Assembly (NCBI GenBank): GCA_016649785.1
Contig: JAENXB010000019.1
Coordinates: 1-21,793 of the forward strand
DNA length: 21,793 nt
Source: Flavobacteriaceae bacterium
Lineage (GTDB): Bacteria > Bacteroidota > Bacteroidia > Flavobacteriales > Flavobacteriaceae
Direction: 5' to 3'
Shown here: piece by piece, positions 15,356 through 21,793 of the stretch
Layout of the letters: the number at the start of each line of letters is the position of its first letter
Numbering within the stretch: position 1 is the first letter of the stretch
Made by a program: the position numbers and the translations under genes
Notes under the pieces: model-generated
Database searches by the model: none
Seen by the model: the letters and a program-made list of their open reading frames with translations, nothing else
Told to the model about the DNA's origin: nothing

Positions 15356-16591
15356 TTGAATTTCGAATTTTTTATAGCCAAAAGGCTTATAAGTACTAAA
15401 AAGTATAAAAGTAGCATTTCGGCACCAATAATAAAAATTGCAATTGCCGCAATTGCAATTGGGGTGATTATGATGTTGGTATCCTTTGCTACCGGAATGG
15501 GATTGCAGGAAAAGATCCGCGAAAAAATTGCCGCCTTTAACGGTCATATCCTTATTGAAAGTTATGACAATAACAGTTCTCAGGTCTCGTTGATGCCCAT
15601 TTCACTGAATCAGGATTTTTATCCCGATTTCAAAAATGTCAGTGGGATTTCCCACGTGCAGGCGGTAGCTACCAAAGCGGGAATTATTCGAACCGAAACC
15701 GATTTTGAGGGCGTAATTGTTAAGGGAGTGGGTGCAGATTTCAAATGGGAGAATTTTGAAAATTTCCCGGAAGAAGGCGAATTGCCCGATTTTAAAGGAA
15801 GTTTAAATGAAGATGTTCTTATCTCCCGGTACCAGGCAAATAGACTGGGTTTAAAAATAGGGGACAAGGTTATTACCTATTTTCCAAGGGAAGGATTTGA
15901 TAAAACCCCGTTACTGCGGGCCTTTGTAGTTAAGGGAATTTACAATTCCGGATTTCAGGAATTTGACGAGTTGTACATGTTGGCTGATATCCGGCATATT
16001 CAGCGTTTAAATGCATGGGAAAAGGATCAGGTTGGAGGATTTGAGGTTTTTATTGAGGATTTTGATCAGCTGGATCAAAAAGGTGCTGAGGTTTACGATA
16101 ATACCAGTTCGTTTTTGGATACGCGCACCATCAAACAAAAATACTATTCCATCTTTGAATGGCTTTCGCTATTCGATTTTAATATTGCGCTTATCATCGG
16201 CATTATGATTTTAGTGGCCGGAATAAATATGATTACTGCCTTGCTGGTCCTAATTTTGGAACGTACCCAAATGATAGGTATTTTAAAAGCGCTGGGAGGC
16301 GGGGATTGGAGCATTAGAAAGATCTTTTTATACAATGCCGCATATCTTATTGTTTTAGGACTTTTTTGGGGAAATCTGATTGGTTTAGGCTTGTTGTTCA
16401 TTCAAAAATATTTCAAACTTTTCCCATTAAACCCGCAGACATATTATGTCACCGAGGTGCCGGTGTATATAGGTTGGGAATACATTCTCGCGGTGAATAT
16501 GGGAACCTTGATATTATGCGTTCTCATGCTCCTCATCCCATCAATAATTATCTCAAAAATTTCTCCTGTAAAAGCGATGAAATTTGATTAA
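15356..16591 (+). CDS. LolC/LolE-type lipoprotein-release ABC permease
   Basis: 411 aa starting with TTG, which yields MNFEFFIAKRL, the usual beginning of flavobacterial homologues. No ATG fits: the first in-frame ATG is inside TM1. Topology is FtsX/MacB-like: TM1 about 22-46, a large periplasmic domain 50-270, then TM2 275-300, TM3 324-348 and TM4 376-400. The cytoplasmic coupling segment ERTQMIGILKALG (302-314) and the terminal SPVKAMKFD are typical. Such proteins pull mature lipoproteins out of the inner membrane using the ATPase LolD, which is not in the window. A perfect 23-bp inverted repeat (15437-15459) lies within the TM1 codons. A generic MacB-like permease is the alternative. Confidence 0.83.
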   Translation: MNFEFFIAKRLISTKKYKSSISAPIIKIAIAAIAIGVIMMLVSFATGMGLQEKIREKIAAFNGHILIESYDNNSSQVSLMPISLNQDFYPDFKNVSGISHVQAVATKAGIIRTETDFEGVIVKGVGADFKWENFENFPEEGELPDFKGSLNEDVLISRYQANRLGLKIGDKVITYFPREGFDKTPLLRAFVVKGIYNSGFQEFDELYMLADIRHIQRLNAWEKDQVGGFEVFIEDFDQLDQKGAEVYDNTSSFLDTRTIKQKYYSIFEWLSLFDFNIALIIGIMILVAGINMITALLVLILERTQMIGILKALGGGDWSIRKIFLYNAAYLIVLGLFWGNLIGLGLLFIQKYFKLFPLNPQTYYVTEVPVYIGWEYILAVNMGTLILCVLMLLIPSIIISKISPVKAMKFD

Positions 16592-16634
16592 ATTTTTCTG
16601 ATTTAGGGTTACTCCGCATTGAAAGTCTCATTTC

Positions 16635-16666
16635 TTTGGAATAGATTTAAGTTAGGATTACCTTTG
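16635..16666 (+). promoter_or_regulatory. Full-consensus Bacteroidota promoter for the CBS-like gene
   Basis: TTTG (16635-16638), 20 nt spacing, then TACCTTTG (16659-16666), fitting the -33/-7 consensus. The ATG follows 18 nt after the -7 box. It is the clearest promoter in the window. Confidence 0.85.
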
Positions 16667-16684
16667 CAATATTCAAAATAAACT

Positions 16685-17665
16685 ATGGAATACGCTGAAA
16701 ACATACTTGGAACCATTGGGAATACTCCCCTGGTCAAACTGAATAAACTTACTGAAGAAATTGATGCTTTGGTGCTTGCCAAGTACGAAACTTTTAACCC
16801 GGGAAACTCGGCAAAAGACCGTATGGCGGTTAAGATGATAGCAGATGCTGAAGCCAAAGGACTTTTAAAACCCGGTGGGACCATTATTGAAGGAACTTCG
16901 GGAAATACCGGGATGGGACTGGCACTTGTGGCGATAATAAAAGGTTATAAAATGATTTGCGTGATAAGCGACAAGCAAAGCAAGGAAAAAATGGATATCC
17001 TTAGGGCTGTTGGTAGTGAGGTTGTTGTATGTCCTACGGATGTGGCCCCGGAAGATCCGCGATCATATTATTCCACTTCAAAACGCCTTGCCGAGGAAAC
17101 CCCTAATTCCTGGTATGTGAATCAATACGACAATCTTTCAAATTCTCAGGCTCATTATGAAAGTACAGGACCCGAGATCTGGAGGCAAACCGATGGGAAA
17201 ATCACCCATTTTGTGGTTGGCGTAGGAACGGGGGGAACTATTTCGGGAATAGGAAAATACCTGAAAGAACAAAATCCGGATATCAAAGTTTGGGGAATCG
17301 ACACCTATGGATCGGTTTTCAAAAAATATCACGAAACGGGGATATTCGATAAAAACGAGATTTATCCTTATGTTACCGAGGGAATTGGGGAAGATATTTT
17401 GCCGAAAAACGTGAATTTTGATATCATAGATGGTTTTACGAAAGTAACCGATAAAGATGCGGCCATCTACACCCGCCGATTGGCAAAAGAAGAAGGAATG
17501 TTTTTAGGGAACAGTGCCGGAGCAGCGATAAAAGGCTTGCTGCAATTAAAGGAACATTTTAAAAAGGACGATGTGGTTGTAGTTCTTTTTCACGACCATG
17601 GGAGCAGGTATGTCGGGAAGATATTCAACGATGAATGGATGCGAAAAATGGGTTATATAGAGTAG
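16685..17665 (+). CDS. PLP-dependent cysteine synthase / cystathionine beta-synthase-like enzyme
   Basis: 326 aa, fold type II PLP enzyme. Key features: NPGNSAKDR with Schiff-base lysine K44, the substrate-anion loop GTSGNTG (70-76), the phosphate-binding glycine loop GVGTGGTISG (179-188), and GNSAGAA (275-281). The stretch PEDPRSYYSTSKRLAEETPN (122-141) and the C-terminal RYVGKIFNDEWM are closer to cystathionine beta-synthases than to CysK, but no regulatory CBS domains follow. It should act in cysteine or transsulfuration metabolism; which substrate (O-acetylserine, serine or homocysteine) cannot be fixed by eye. It has its own promoter. A decayed second copy of its 3' end lies at 18564-18632, behind a toxin-antitoxin remnant. 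Confidence 0.88.
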   Translation: MEYAENILGTIGNTPLVKLNKLTEEIDALVLAKYETFNPGNSAKDRMAVKMIADAEAKGLLKPGGTIIEGTSGNTGMGLALVAIIKGYKMICVISDKQSKEKMDILRAVGSEVVVCPTDVAPEDPRSYYSTSKRLAEETPNSWYVNQYDNLSNSQAHYESTGPEIWRQTDGKITHFVVGVGTGGTISGIGKYLKEQNPDIKVWGIDTYGSVFKKYHETGIFDKNEIYPYVTEGIGEDILPKNVNFDIIDGFTKVTDKDAAIYTRRLAKEEGMFLGNSAGAAIKGLLQLKEHFKKDDVVVVLFHDHGSRYVGKIFNDEWMRKMGYIE

Positions 17666-17687
17666 GCACGCCCAAATTGGGCGTGCC
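17665..17687 (+). terminator. Hairpin overlapping the CBS-like gene's stop codon
   Basis: The perfect 11-nt arms GGCACGCCCAA and TTGGGCGTGCC flank a single A; the realistic stem is 9 bp with loop AAATT. The first G is the last base of the TAG stop. It is unusually GC-rich for the region. A T-run appears only about 20 nt later (17708-17715), so it may be a terminator or a repeat scar. Confidence 0.6.
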
Positions 17688-17755
17688 AACGGAATCGTTT
17701 TGTCGACTTTTTTTTATATCTTTATTGTTGTTTTGTAATATATAAATGATTGATT

Positions 17756-17989
17756 ATGAATGTTCATGAAGATTTAAAATGGATACAAGACCAGTTAAAT
17801 GATATTACTGATCCAGATTTGATTGCAATATTTAAAAGCCTGTTGAAGTATAAAAACAAAAAAGCAGAAGGCCTGACTTTAGCAGAATATAACCGGGAGT
17901 TGGATGAAGCTGAAAATGAAATAGAGTCCGGTAATTATTACACCCAGGAAGAAGCCCAAAAAATAGCATCCCAATGGGGAAGGAAGTAA
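17756..17989 (+). CDS. Type II antitoxin of a RelE/ParE-type module
   Basis: 77 aa from the ATG at 17756; a TTG two codons upstream is also in frame. The protein is acidic and helical, ending EEAQKIASQWGRK, and resembles the small antitoxins found next to RelE/ParE toxins in flavobacteria. The assignment rests on size, charge and context. The toxin frame begins at 17974 inside its last codons, an overlap of 16 nt, typical of translationally coupled TA pairs. The antitoxin is intact while the toxin frame is interrupted. It probably neutralises the toxin and represses the operon; no clear operator is visible. Confidence 0.7.
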   Translation: MNVHEDLKWIQDQLNDITDPDLIAIFKSLLKYKNKKAEGLTLAEYNRELDEAENEIESGNYYTQEEAQKIASQWGRK

Positions 17990-18276
17990 TTTGGTCTCCA
18001 AAAGCTTTGGTTCAATTGTAGTCCATACATTCTGATTTTTTTGATAGAAGTAAGTCTCTTCAAATTGCCGATAAATTAATTAACGATATTTTTGATTCTT
18101 CAAATATTTTGAGTTCTCAACCTGAAATGTATCCTTTGGACAAGTACAAAACTAATAATAACGGCAATTATCGAGCTTATGAGATTTATGGTTATCGAAT
18201 AAGTTTTAGAGTAACTAAATTGGCTGTCAGAATTATACGTGCAAGGCATGCCAGTCGAGACCCTAAAGTTCACTAA
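17974..18276 (+). pseudogene. RelE/ParE-family toxin interrupted by an amber codon
   Basis: Starting at the ATG at 17974, the frame reads MGKEVIWSPKALVQL, then TAG (18019-18021), then continues open for 84 codons to TAA at 18274-18276. The downstream part has the toxin pattern: a basic, Y-rich beta core NYRAYEIYGYRISFRV and the C-terminal IIRARHASRDP, matching the R-x-R-H-x-[ST]-R motif of RelE/ParE toxins. There is no frameshift, only the one stop at codon 16, and the only later ATG is too far in to rescue function. Probably inactive. A sequencing error or nonsense suppression are the alternatives. Confidence 0.78.
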
Positions 18277-18312
18277 ATTTTATTCAACAATATTTCCAAA
18301 AACAATTGAAAG

Positions 18313-18341
18313 AATTATTGCATAATCCTTATGGAATAATT
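18313..18341. repeat. AT-rich hairpin downstream of the toxin remnant
   Basis: 13-nt arms (18313-18325, 18329-18341) pair with one mismatch around TCC. No T-run follows, so a terminator function is only possible. Confidence 0.5.
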
Positions 18342-18383
18342 TAATCAAAATGGTTCTGTTTTAGAAAATTGTAGAAATCCTCT

Positions 18384-18558
18384 TTTTTAACCGCAAAGGC
18401 CGCTAAGTTTTTGCAAAGATAGAAAGCACTGCGATTCCATTAGTACTTTTGCCAAGTAGTCTCATTCTTTCAATAATTATCTGATTGTTTTATTTTCACA
18501 TTCATTTTTCAGTCATCATTTATTTCTTTGTGTTCTTTGCGTGCTTTGCGGTTAAAAA
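18384..18558. repeat. Inverted-repeat element with AACCGCAAAG ends
   Basis: The left end TTTTTAACCGCAAAG (18384-18398) is repeated as its exact complement at 18544-18558, giving a unit of 175 bp. The right end contains further CGCAAAG/ACAAAG-like units on the minus strand, and the left has CGCTAAG and GCAAAG. AACCGCAAAG-type repeats are a familiar sight between flavobacterial genes. No transposase is encoded, so it could be a MITE-like or recombinational repeat. Confidence 0.72.
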
Positions 18559-18563
18559 GGGAA

Positions 18564-18632
18564 CTTTTTCACGACCACGGAAGTCCGTATGTTGGCAAGA
18601 TGTTCAATGATGAATGGAATATAAATGGTTAA
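18564..18632 (+). pseudogene. Remnant of a second CBS-like gene 3' end
   Basis: The frame from 18564 reads LFHDHGSPYVGKMFNDEW then NING and stop. It corresponds to residues 301-318 of the CBS-like protein (LFHDHGSRYVGKIFNDEW). At DNA level 18564-18618 matches 17585-17639 ungapped at 46 of 55 positions, and most differences are at third codon positions. Similarity continues past the W with small gaps. There is no upstream coding part: the inverted-repeat element ends 5 nt before. It is the tail of a paralogue or of an earlier version of the gene. Confidence 0.82.
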
Positions 18633-18732
18633 TTATTAGGGATTCTAGAGTATAAATTATTTTCAGATTTTATTTCAATTAAAAACATTAAAGATCAAGC
18701 GTTTAAATTAAAAAATGCTTTATTTTTATTTA

Positions 18733-20016
18733 ATGCAGGAGGAATTTCTTCATTATATATGGAAATTTAAAAAGTTCGATTTTGGCCACGCCAAAACCGT
18801 TTCCAATTTGCCTATTGTCTTAATTGATACAGGTACACCAAACCTGAATTCCGGGCCGGATTTCTTTAATGCAAAAATGAAAATAGGAGATCAATTATGG
18901 GCGGGGAATGTTGAGATCCATTTAAAGTCTTCAGACTGGTATTTGCATCGTCATGAAACCAATCCAGATTATGACAATGTGATCTTACACGTGGTATGGC
19001 AGGATGATGTGGAGATTTACAGAAAGGATAACACCCCGATCCCCACACTTGAACTTCGGGAATTGGTTCCGGAGAAAACCATGCAGAATTACCGGAATTT
19101 ACTTACGGCGCTAAACGACAAATATATTAATTGTGAAAAAGATTTTCCGAAATTCGATAATTTTGATCTGAACAACTGGTTGGAACGGCTCTATTTTGAA
19201 AGACTGCAACAAAAGGCCGATATTATATTGGATTTGCTGAAAAGTTCTGAAAATAATTGGGAAGAAGTTCTATTTAAATTACTCTCCAAAAATTTTGGAC
19301 TTAACGTAAACGGGGAAGCATTTTTAGGAATGGCGCAAAGTTTTGATTTTAAGATCGTTCAAAAATCTGCAGGTTCACAGCTTCAATTGGAATCACTTTT
19401 CTTTGGGCAATCTGGTTTGCTTGAAAAGAAGACGGAAAATGTTTATCACAATAAATTGAAAAAGGAGTACAGCTTTTTAAAACGCAAATTTCAGCTGGAG
19501 AACACGTATGTTGAACGGGCAAAATTTTTTAGGTTGCGGCCGGATAATTTTCCGAGTATACGCCTTTCTCAACTCGCTTCTCTATATCAAAAAGTTCCTC
19601 GTTTGTTTTCTGAAATCATAAAGGCCCGGAACAAATTTCAGATTTATCAAATTTTCAAAGTAGGAACTTCCCAATTTTGGCAAACACATTATTCTTTCGA
19701 GAAATCGCATTCGGCAAGAAACAAAGCTCTTACAGAGAGTTTTATAGATTTAATGATCATTAACACTATTGTACCCCTTCAGTTCTGTTACTTCAAAAAA
19801 ATGGGGGTGGGAGATATTTCCAATCTCCTTAATTTAATTGAAGAAGTTAAAGCCGAAAACAATTCCATCGTAACTACTTATAATAAAATCAGGCCCAAAA
19901 CAGCGCTCAACGCTTTGCAATCACAGGGCTTACTTCATTTAAAAAATCAGTATTGCGATAAAAATGCTTGTCTGGAATGTAATTTAGGTGTGAAACTGAT
20001 TCAGGGAAGTATATAA
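18733..20016 (+). CDS. DUF2851 family protein
   Basis: 427 aa from the ATG at 18733, which gives the family-like beginning MQEEFLHYIWKFKKFDF; an ATG six codons upstream (18715) is also possible. Conserved-looking blocks are NSGPDFFNAKMKIG (39-52), WAGNVEIHLKSSDWYLHRH (56-74) and YDNVILHVVWQDD (80-92). The C-terminus has a cysteine cluster, C408, C413 and C416 in YCDKNACLECNLG, that could bind a metal. D43, E61 and K65 fall on adjacent predicted strands, loosely reminiscent of PD-(D/E)XK nucleases, but the spacing is not canonical, so this is only a suggestion. Function unknown. The PspC gene follows after 18 nt, probably in the same operon. Confidence 0.82.
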   Translation: MQEEFLHYIWKFKKFDFGHAKTVSNLPIVLIDTGTPNLNSGPDFFNAKMKIGDQLWAGNVEIHLKSSDWYLHRHETNPDYDNVILHVVWQDDVEIYRKDNTPIPTLELRELVPEKTMQNYRNLLTALNDKYINCEKDFPKFDNFDLNNWLERLYFERLQQKADIILDLLKSSENNWEEVLFKLLSKNFGLNVNGEAFLGMAQSFDFKIVQKSAGSQLQLESLFFGQSGLLEKKTENVYHNKLKKEYSFLKRKFQLENTYVERAKFFRLRPDNFPSIRLSQLASLYQKVPRLFSEIIKARNKFQIYQIFKVGTSQFWQTHYSFEKSHSARNKALTESFIDLMIINTIVPLQFCYFKKMGVGDISNLLNLIEEVKAENNSIVTTYNKIRPKTALNALQSQGLLHLKNQYCDKNACLECNLGVKLIQGSI

Positions 20017-20022
20017 TATGGT

Positions 20023-20030
20023 TATATTTG
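20023..20030 (+). promoter_or_regulatory. Exact -7-like box 4 nt before the PspC start
   Basis: TATATTTG matches TAnnTTTG exactly but is so close to the ATG at 20035 that a transcript from it would be essentially leaderless. There is no -33 TTTG. It may be a chance match. Confidence 0.3.
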
Positions 20031-20034
20031 GGAT

Positions 20035-20265
20035 ATGTTAAAACTTATTTATTCCATACGGCATTTTTTTGAACGCAACGGCTTCTATGTTTCTTCGCGT
20101 CTGGCCGATAAAATTGGGATGAGGGCAAAAAGTATCCGTTTATTTTTTATATATCTTTCATTTGCGACCTTAGGAATGGGGTTTGCAATTTATCTTACGC
20201 TGGCCTTTTGGTTAAAAATCAAAGATCTGGTGTACACCAAACGGACTTCGGTTTTTGATTTATGA
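20035..20265 (+). CDS. PspC-domain membrane protein
   Basis: 76 aa. Short PspC domain: an amphipathic N-terminal half (RLADKIGMRAKSIRLFFIYLSF) and one transmembrane helix at about 36-60, followed by a basic tail. PspC proteins sense or stabilise the inner membrane under stress in the Psp system; in Bacteroidota such stand-alone short PspC genes are common and their role is not settled. The stop codon overlaps the start of the channel gene by 4 nt (ATGA), which implies translational coupling. Confidence 0.85.
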   Translation: MLKLIYSIRHFFERNGFYVSSRLADKIGMRAKSIRLFFIYLSFATLGMGFAIYLTLAFWLKIKDLVYTKRTSVFDL

Positions 20266-21272
20266 AAAATCTATTTCGTTCAAAATTATACGGCGCACTA
20301 CTTCTTCTTCTTTTAATTTTTACGGTAGGAGTGCTTGGTTTTAAAGTTCTATCCGGATTATCCCTGACAGACGCCATCTATATGACGGTTATTACCATTA
20401 CAACTGTGGGCTATGGAGAAGTAAGGCCTCTTGGACCTCTTGCTAAAATTTTCACGTCCCTATTTATAATTTTTAGTTTCTTTACTTTGGGATATGTCAT
20501 TTCAGTTATTACAGAATATATGTTAAGTAAAAACAATATTGGTAACTTAAGAAAAAACAGAGTGCAGAAAAAAGTAGATTCCCTGAAAGACCATGTCATA
20601 GTTTGTGGCTTCGGCAGAAACGGCAAACAAGCCGCCCAAAAATTGCTTGATTACAAACAGCCATTTGTTATTATTGAAAAGGATGAAAGCGTTGTAGAAC
20701 GTATTTCTGATGACAATATGTTGATAATATTTGGCAATGCCAATGAGGATGAGATATTGATAAAAGCTGGAATTGAAAGAGCCCGAAGCATTATTTGCGC
20801 CTTGCCAAGTGATGCGGATAATTTATTTATTGTGCTGTCTGCACGACAAATTAATGGAAAATTAAAGATAATAAGTCGTGCGACAGAGGAAACAAGCTCC
20901 CGGAAACTGAAGCTGGCAGGTGCAGATAATGTGATAATGCCGGATAAAATAGGGGGAGATCATATGGCATCCTTGGTAGTTGTTCCGGATTTGGTGGAAT
21001 TTTTAGACAATTTGACTGTTTCAGGGGAAGACGACAGCATTAATGTGGAACAGATTCCTTTTGAAAAAATATGCACCGATGGAGAGGAACTTGCGATCGC
21101 GGAACTGGATTTACGAAGAAAAACAGGATGCTCTATCATAGGCTATAAGTCTGCTAACGGCGAATACATTGTTAACCCGGAGCCATCTCTTATTCTTAAA
21201 AAAGGTTCGAAATTAATCCTTATTGGCAGGCCAAATCAAATTGAAAAACTGAAAGAGTTTTATAATGTTTAG
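20262..21272 (+). CDS. RCK-type potassium channel (TrkA_N/TrkA_C domains)
   Basis: 336 aa. Two transmembrane helices (about 10-30 and 62-86) flank a pore loop with the K+ selectivity filter TTVGYGE (47-53). The cytosolic part holds an RCK_N Rossmann domain, HVIVCGFGRNGKQ (GFGRNG 116-121) with ribose-binding acid E139, and an RCK_C domain around CSIIGYKSANGEYIVNPEP. This is the MthK-like two-TM architecture, expected to form tetrameric ligand-gated K+ channels in the inner membrane. It is translationally coupled to PspC (4-nt overlap), so both are made together. The preceding DUF2851 gene is probably the operon's first gene. The gating ligand is not predictable. Confidence 0.9.
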   Translation: MKNLFRSKLYGALLLLLLIFTVGVLGFKVLSGLSLTDAIYMTVITITTVGYGEVRPLGPLAKIFTSLFIIFSFFTLGYVISVITEYMLSKNNIGNLRKNRVQKKVDSLKDHVIVCGFGRNGKQAAQKLLDYKQPFVIIEKDESVVERISDDNMLIIFGNANEDEILIKAGIERARSIICALPSDADNLFIVLSARQINGKLKIISRATEETSSRKLKLAGADNVIMPDKIGGDHMASLVVVPDLVEFLDNLTVSGEDDSINVEQIPFEKICTDGEELAIAELDLRRKTGCSIIGYKSANGEYIVNPEPSLILKKGSKLILIGRPNQIEKLKEFYNV

Positions 21273-21375
21273 TAAATATTTAACATTTTAACTTGGAAAA
21301 ATTTGAAAAAGCCTATTTTTTTAGTTTCTTGCTTCGCATTAAAATAAGCTTCAAACTAACTATTAAATACTCTTT

Positions 21376-21793
21376 ATGAGAAAGTACTTACTTTCAGCAA
21401 TATTTACATTTTCGTTATTTTCAATATATGCCCAGGATCTTAATATAAAGGCAAACGTTGGAAATCCCTCCAATTTAATTAACGATGGTTTTATAGATTT
21501 AGAAGTTGAAGGGGGAACCCCTCCTTATACTTACAAATGGGACAATCAATCTACTCTATTAACTTCTTCCCGTTCGGAAGGCTTGGTGGAAGGAGTTCCG
21601 TATTCCGTTGTGGTTACCGATTCTAAAGGAGCATCCTCTCAAAAAACTTATTCGGTAAAAGCGGAAGCTATTACCGAACATTTTAACGGCGCCTTTAAAC
21701 CACTTGTCGCACAAATGGAAAAGGTATTGTTCTGGGATCTTTTTACCGCCATTGGAATTTATGATCCGGTGGTTTATGCCGATATTAGGAATG
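21376..21793 (+). CDS. Probable alanine/sodium symporter with secreted SprB-like N-terminus (partial)
   Basis: The first 139 codons are in the window; the gene runs off the right edge. The ATG at 21376 begins a signal peptide (MRKYLLSAIFTFSLFSIYA/QD). Residues of about 22-98 form a domain with the SprB-repeat pattern GTPPYTYKW and GVPYSVVVTDSKG. They are followed by FNGAFKPLVAQMEKVLFWD and IGIYDPVVYA. The last part resembles the segment before the first transmembrane helix in Bacteroidota AGCS-family alanine/sodium symporters, which often carry such an exported N-terminus. The transporter itself lies outside the window, so the call is inferred from that junction; a surface adhesin-like protein is the alternative. 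Confidence 0.55.
   Translation, partial: MRKYLLSAIFTFSLFSIYAQDLNIKANVGNPSNLINDGFIDLEVEGGTPPYTYKWDNQSTLLTSSRSEGLVEGVPYSVVVTDSKGASSQKTYSVKAEAITEHFNGAFKPLVAQMEKVLFWDLFTAIGIYDPVVYADIRN

Larger units (their letters stand above)
18277..18732. other. Gene-poor accessory scar between toxin remnant and DUF2851 gene
   Basis: No intact gene. In order it holds an AT-rich hairpin (18313-18341), an inverted-repeat element (18384-18558), a duplicated fragment of the CBS 3' end (18564-18632) and about 100 nt of AT-rich sequence before the DUF2851 start. Confidence 0.65.

Noticed and set aside
17665..18632. Recent transposon target-site duplication around the TA module
   Set aside because: The flanking copies differ at 9 of 55 positions with a codon-like pattern, too diverged and too long for a target duplication.
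1..21793. CRISPR arrays, tRNA or rRNA genes, intact insertion sequences
   Set aside because: No regular repeat-spacer pattern, cloverleaf-like sequence or transposase was found on reading through both strands by eye.

Overview
The window looks like a chromosomal segment from a marine or soil flavobacterium (Bacteroidota, class Flavobacteriia; the protein style suggests a relative of Gramella/Christiangramia, Zunongwangia or Salegentibacter, but no species can be fixed by eye). The evidence is an AT-rich sequence, exact Bacteroidota -7 boxes (TAnnTTTG) upstream of several genes, no Shine-Dalgarno sequences, lipoproteins and secreted proteins cleaved before Q, and families largely restricted to this phylum (TPR/OMP pair, DUF2851, SprB-like domain).

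Layout: (1) 96-1895 typA (+), ending at a bidirectional terminator, then an orphan copy of an intergenic leader-like repeat and ftsE (-). (2) A 0.6-kb intergenic stretch with a period-7 repeat separates ftsE from a two-gene unit, 3367-8128 (+). It encodes a 1006-aa secreted TPR solenoid and a 569-aa outer-membrane beta-barrel, and is closed by a strong terminator. (3) A 0.44-kb spacer with a perfect 38-nt palindrome and a promoter leads to a divergent PiT-like membrane protein (8570-9700) and a YtcJ-type amidohydrolase lipoprotein (9773-11404). Each gene is followed by a long hairpin. (4) 11594-13378 (-) holds a lipoprotein zinc metalloprotease with an archaemetzincin-like but interrupted active-site signature, and a SAM methyltransferase. 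(5) 13583-16591 has a CxxCxxCC (YkgJ) protein (+), a NamZ/DUF1343 lipoprotein (-) and a LolC/E-type permease (+). The starts of the last two are only 10 bp apart. (6) 16685-18632 has a CBS/cysteine-synthase-like enzyme followed by a toxin-antitoxin module whose toxin carries an in-frame amber codon, an inverted-repeat element, and a decayed second copy of the 3' end of the CBS gene. (7) 18733-21272 is a tight three-gene operon (DUF2851, PspC, RCK-type K+ channel). The window ends inside a gene that probably encodes an alanine/sodium symporter with a secreted SprB-like N-terminus.

Most of the window is ordinary housekeeping and envelope genes. The parts that stand out are a three-copy leader repeat that sits 9-10 nt before start codons and contains a possible conserved micro-ORF (copies at 1961, 12377 and 13487), the accessory scar behind the CBS gene (17665-18632), the metalloprotease with a split zinc signature, and the uncharacterised TPR/OMP pair. 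No rRNA, tRNA, CRISPR array or intact insertion sequence was seen.
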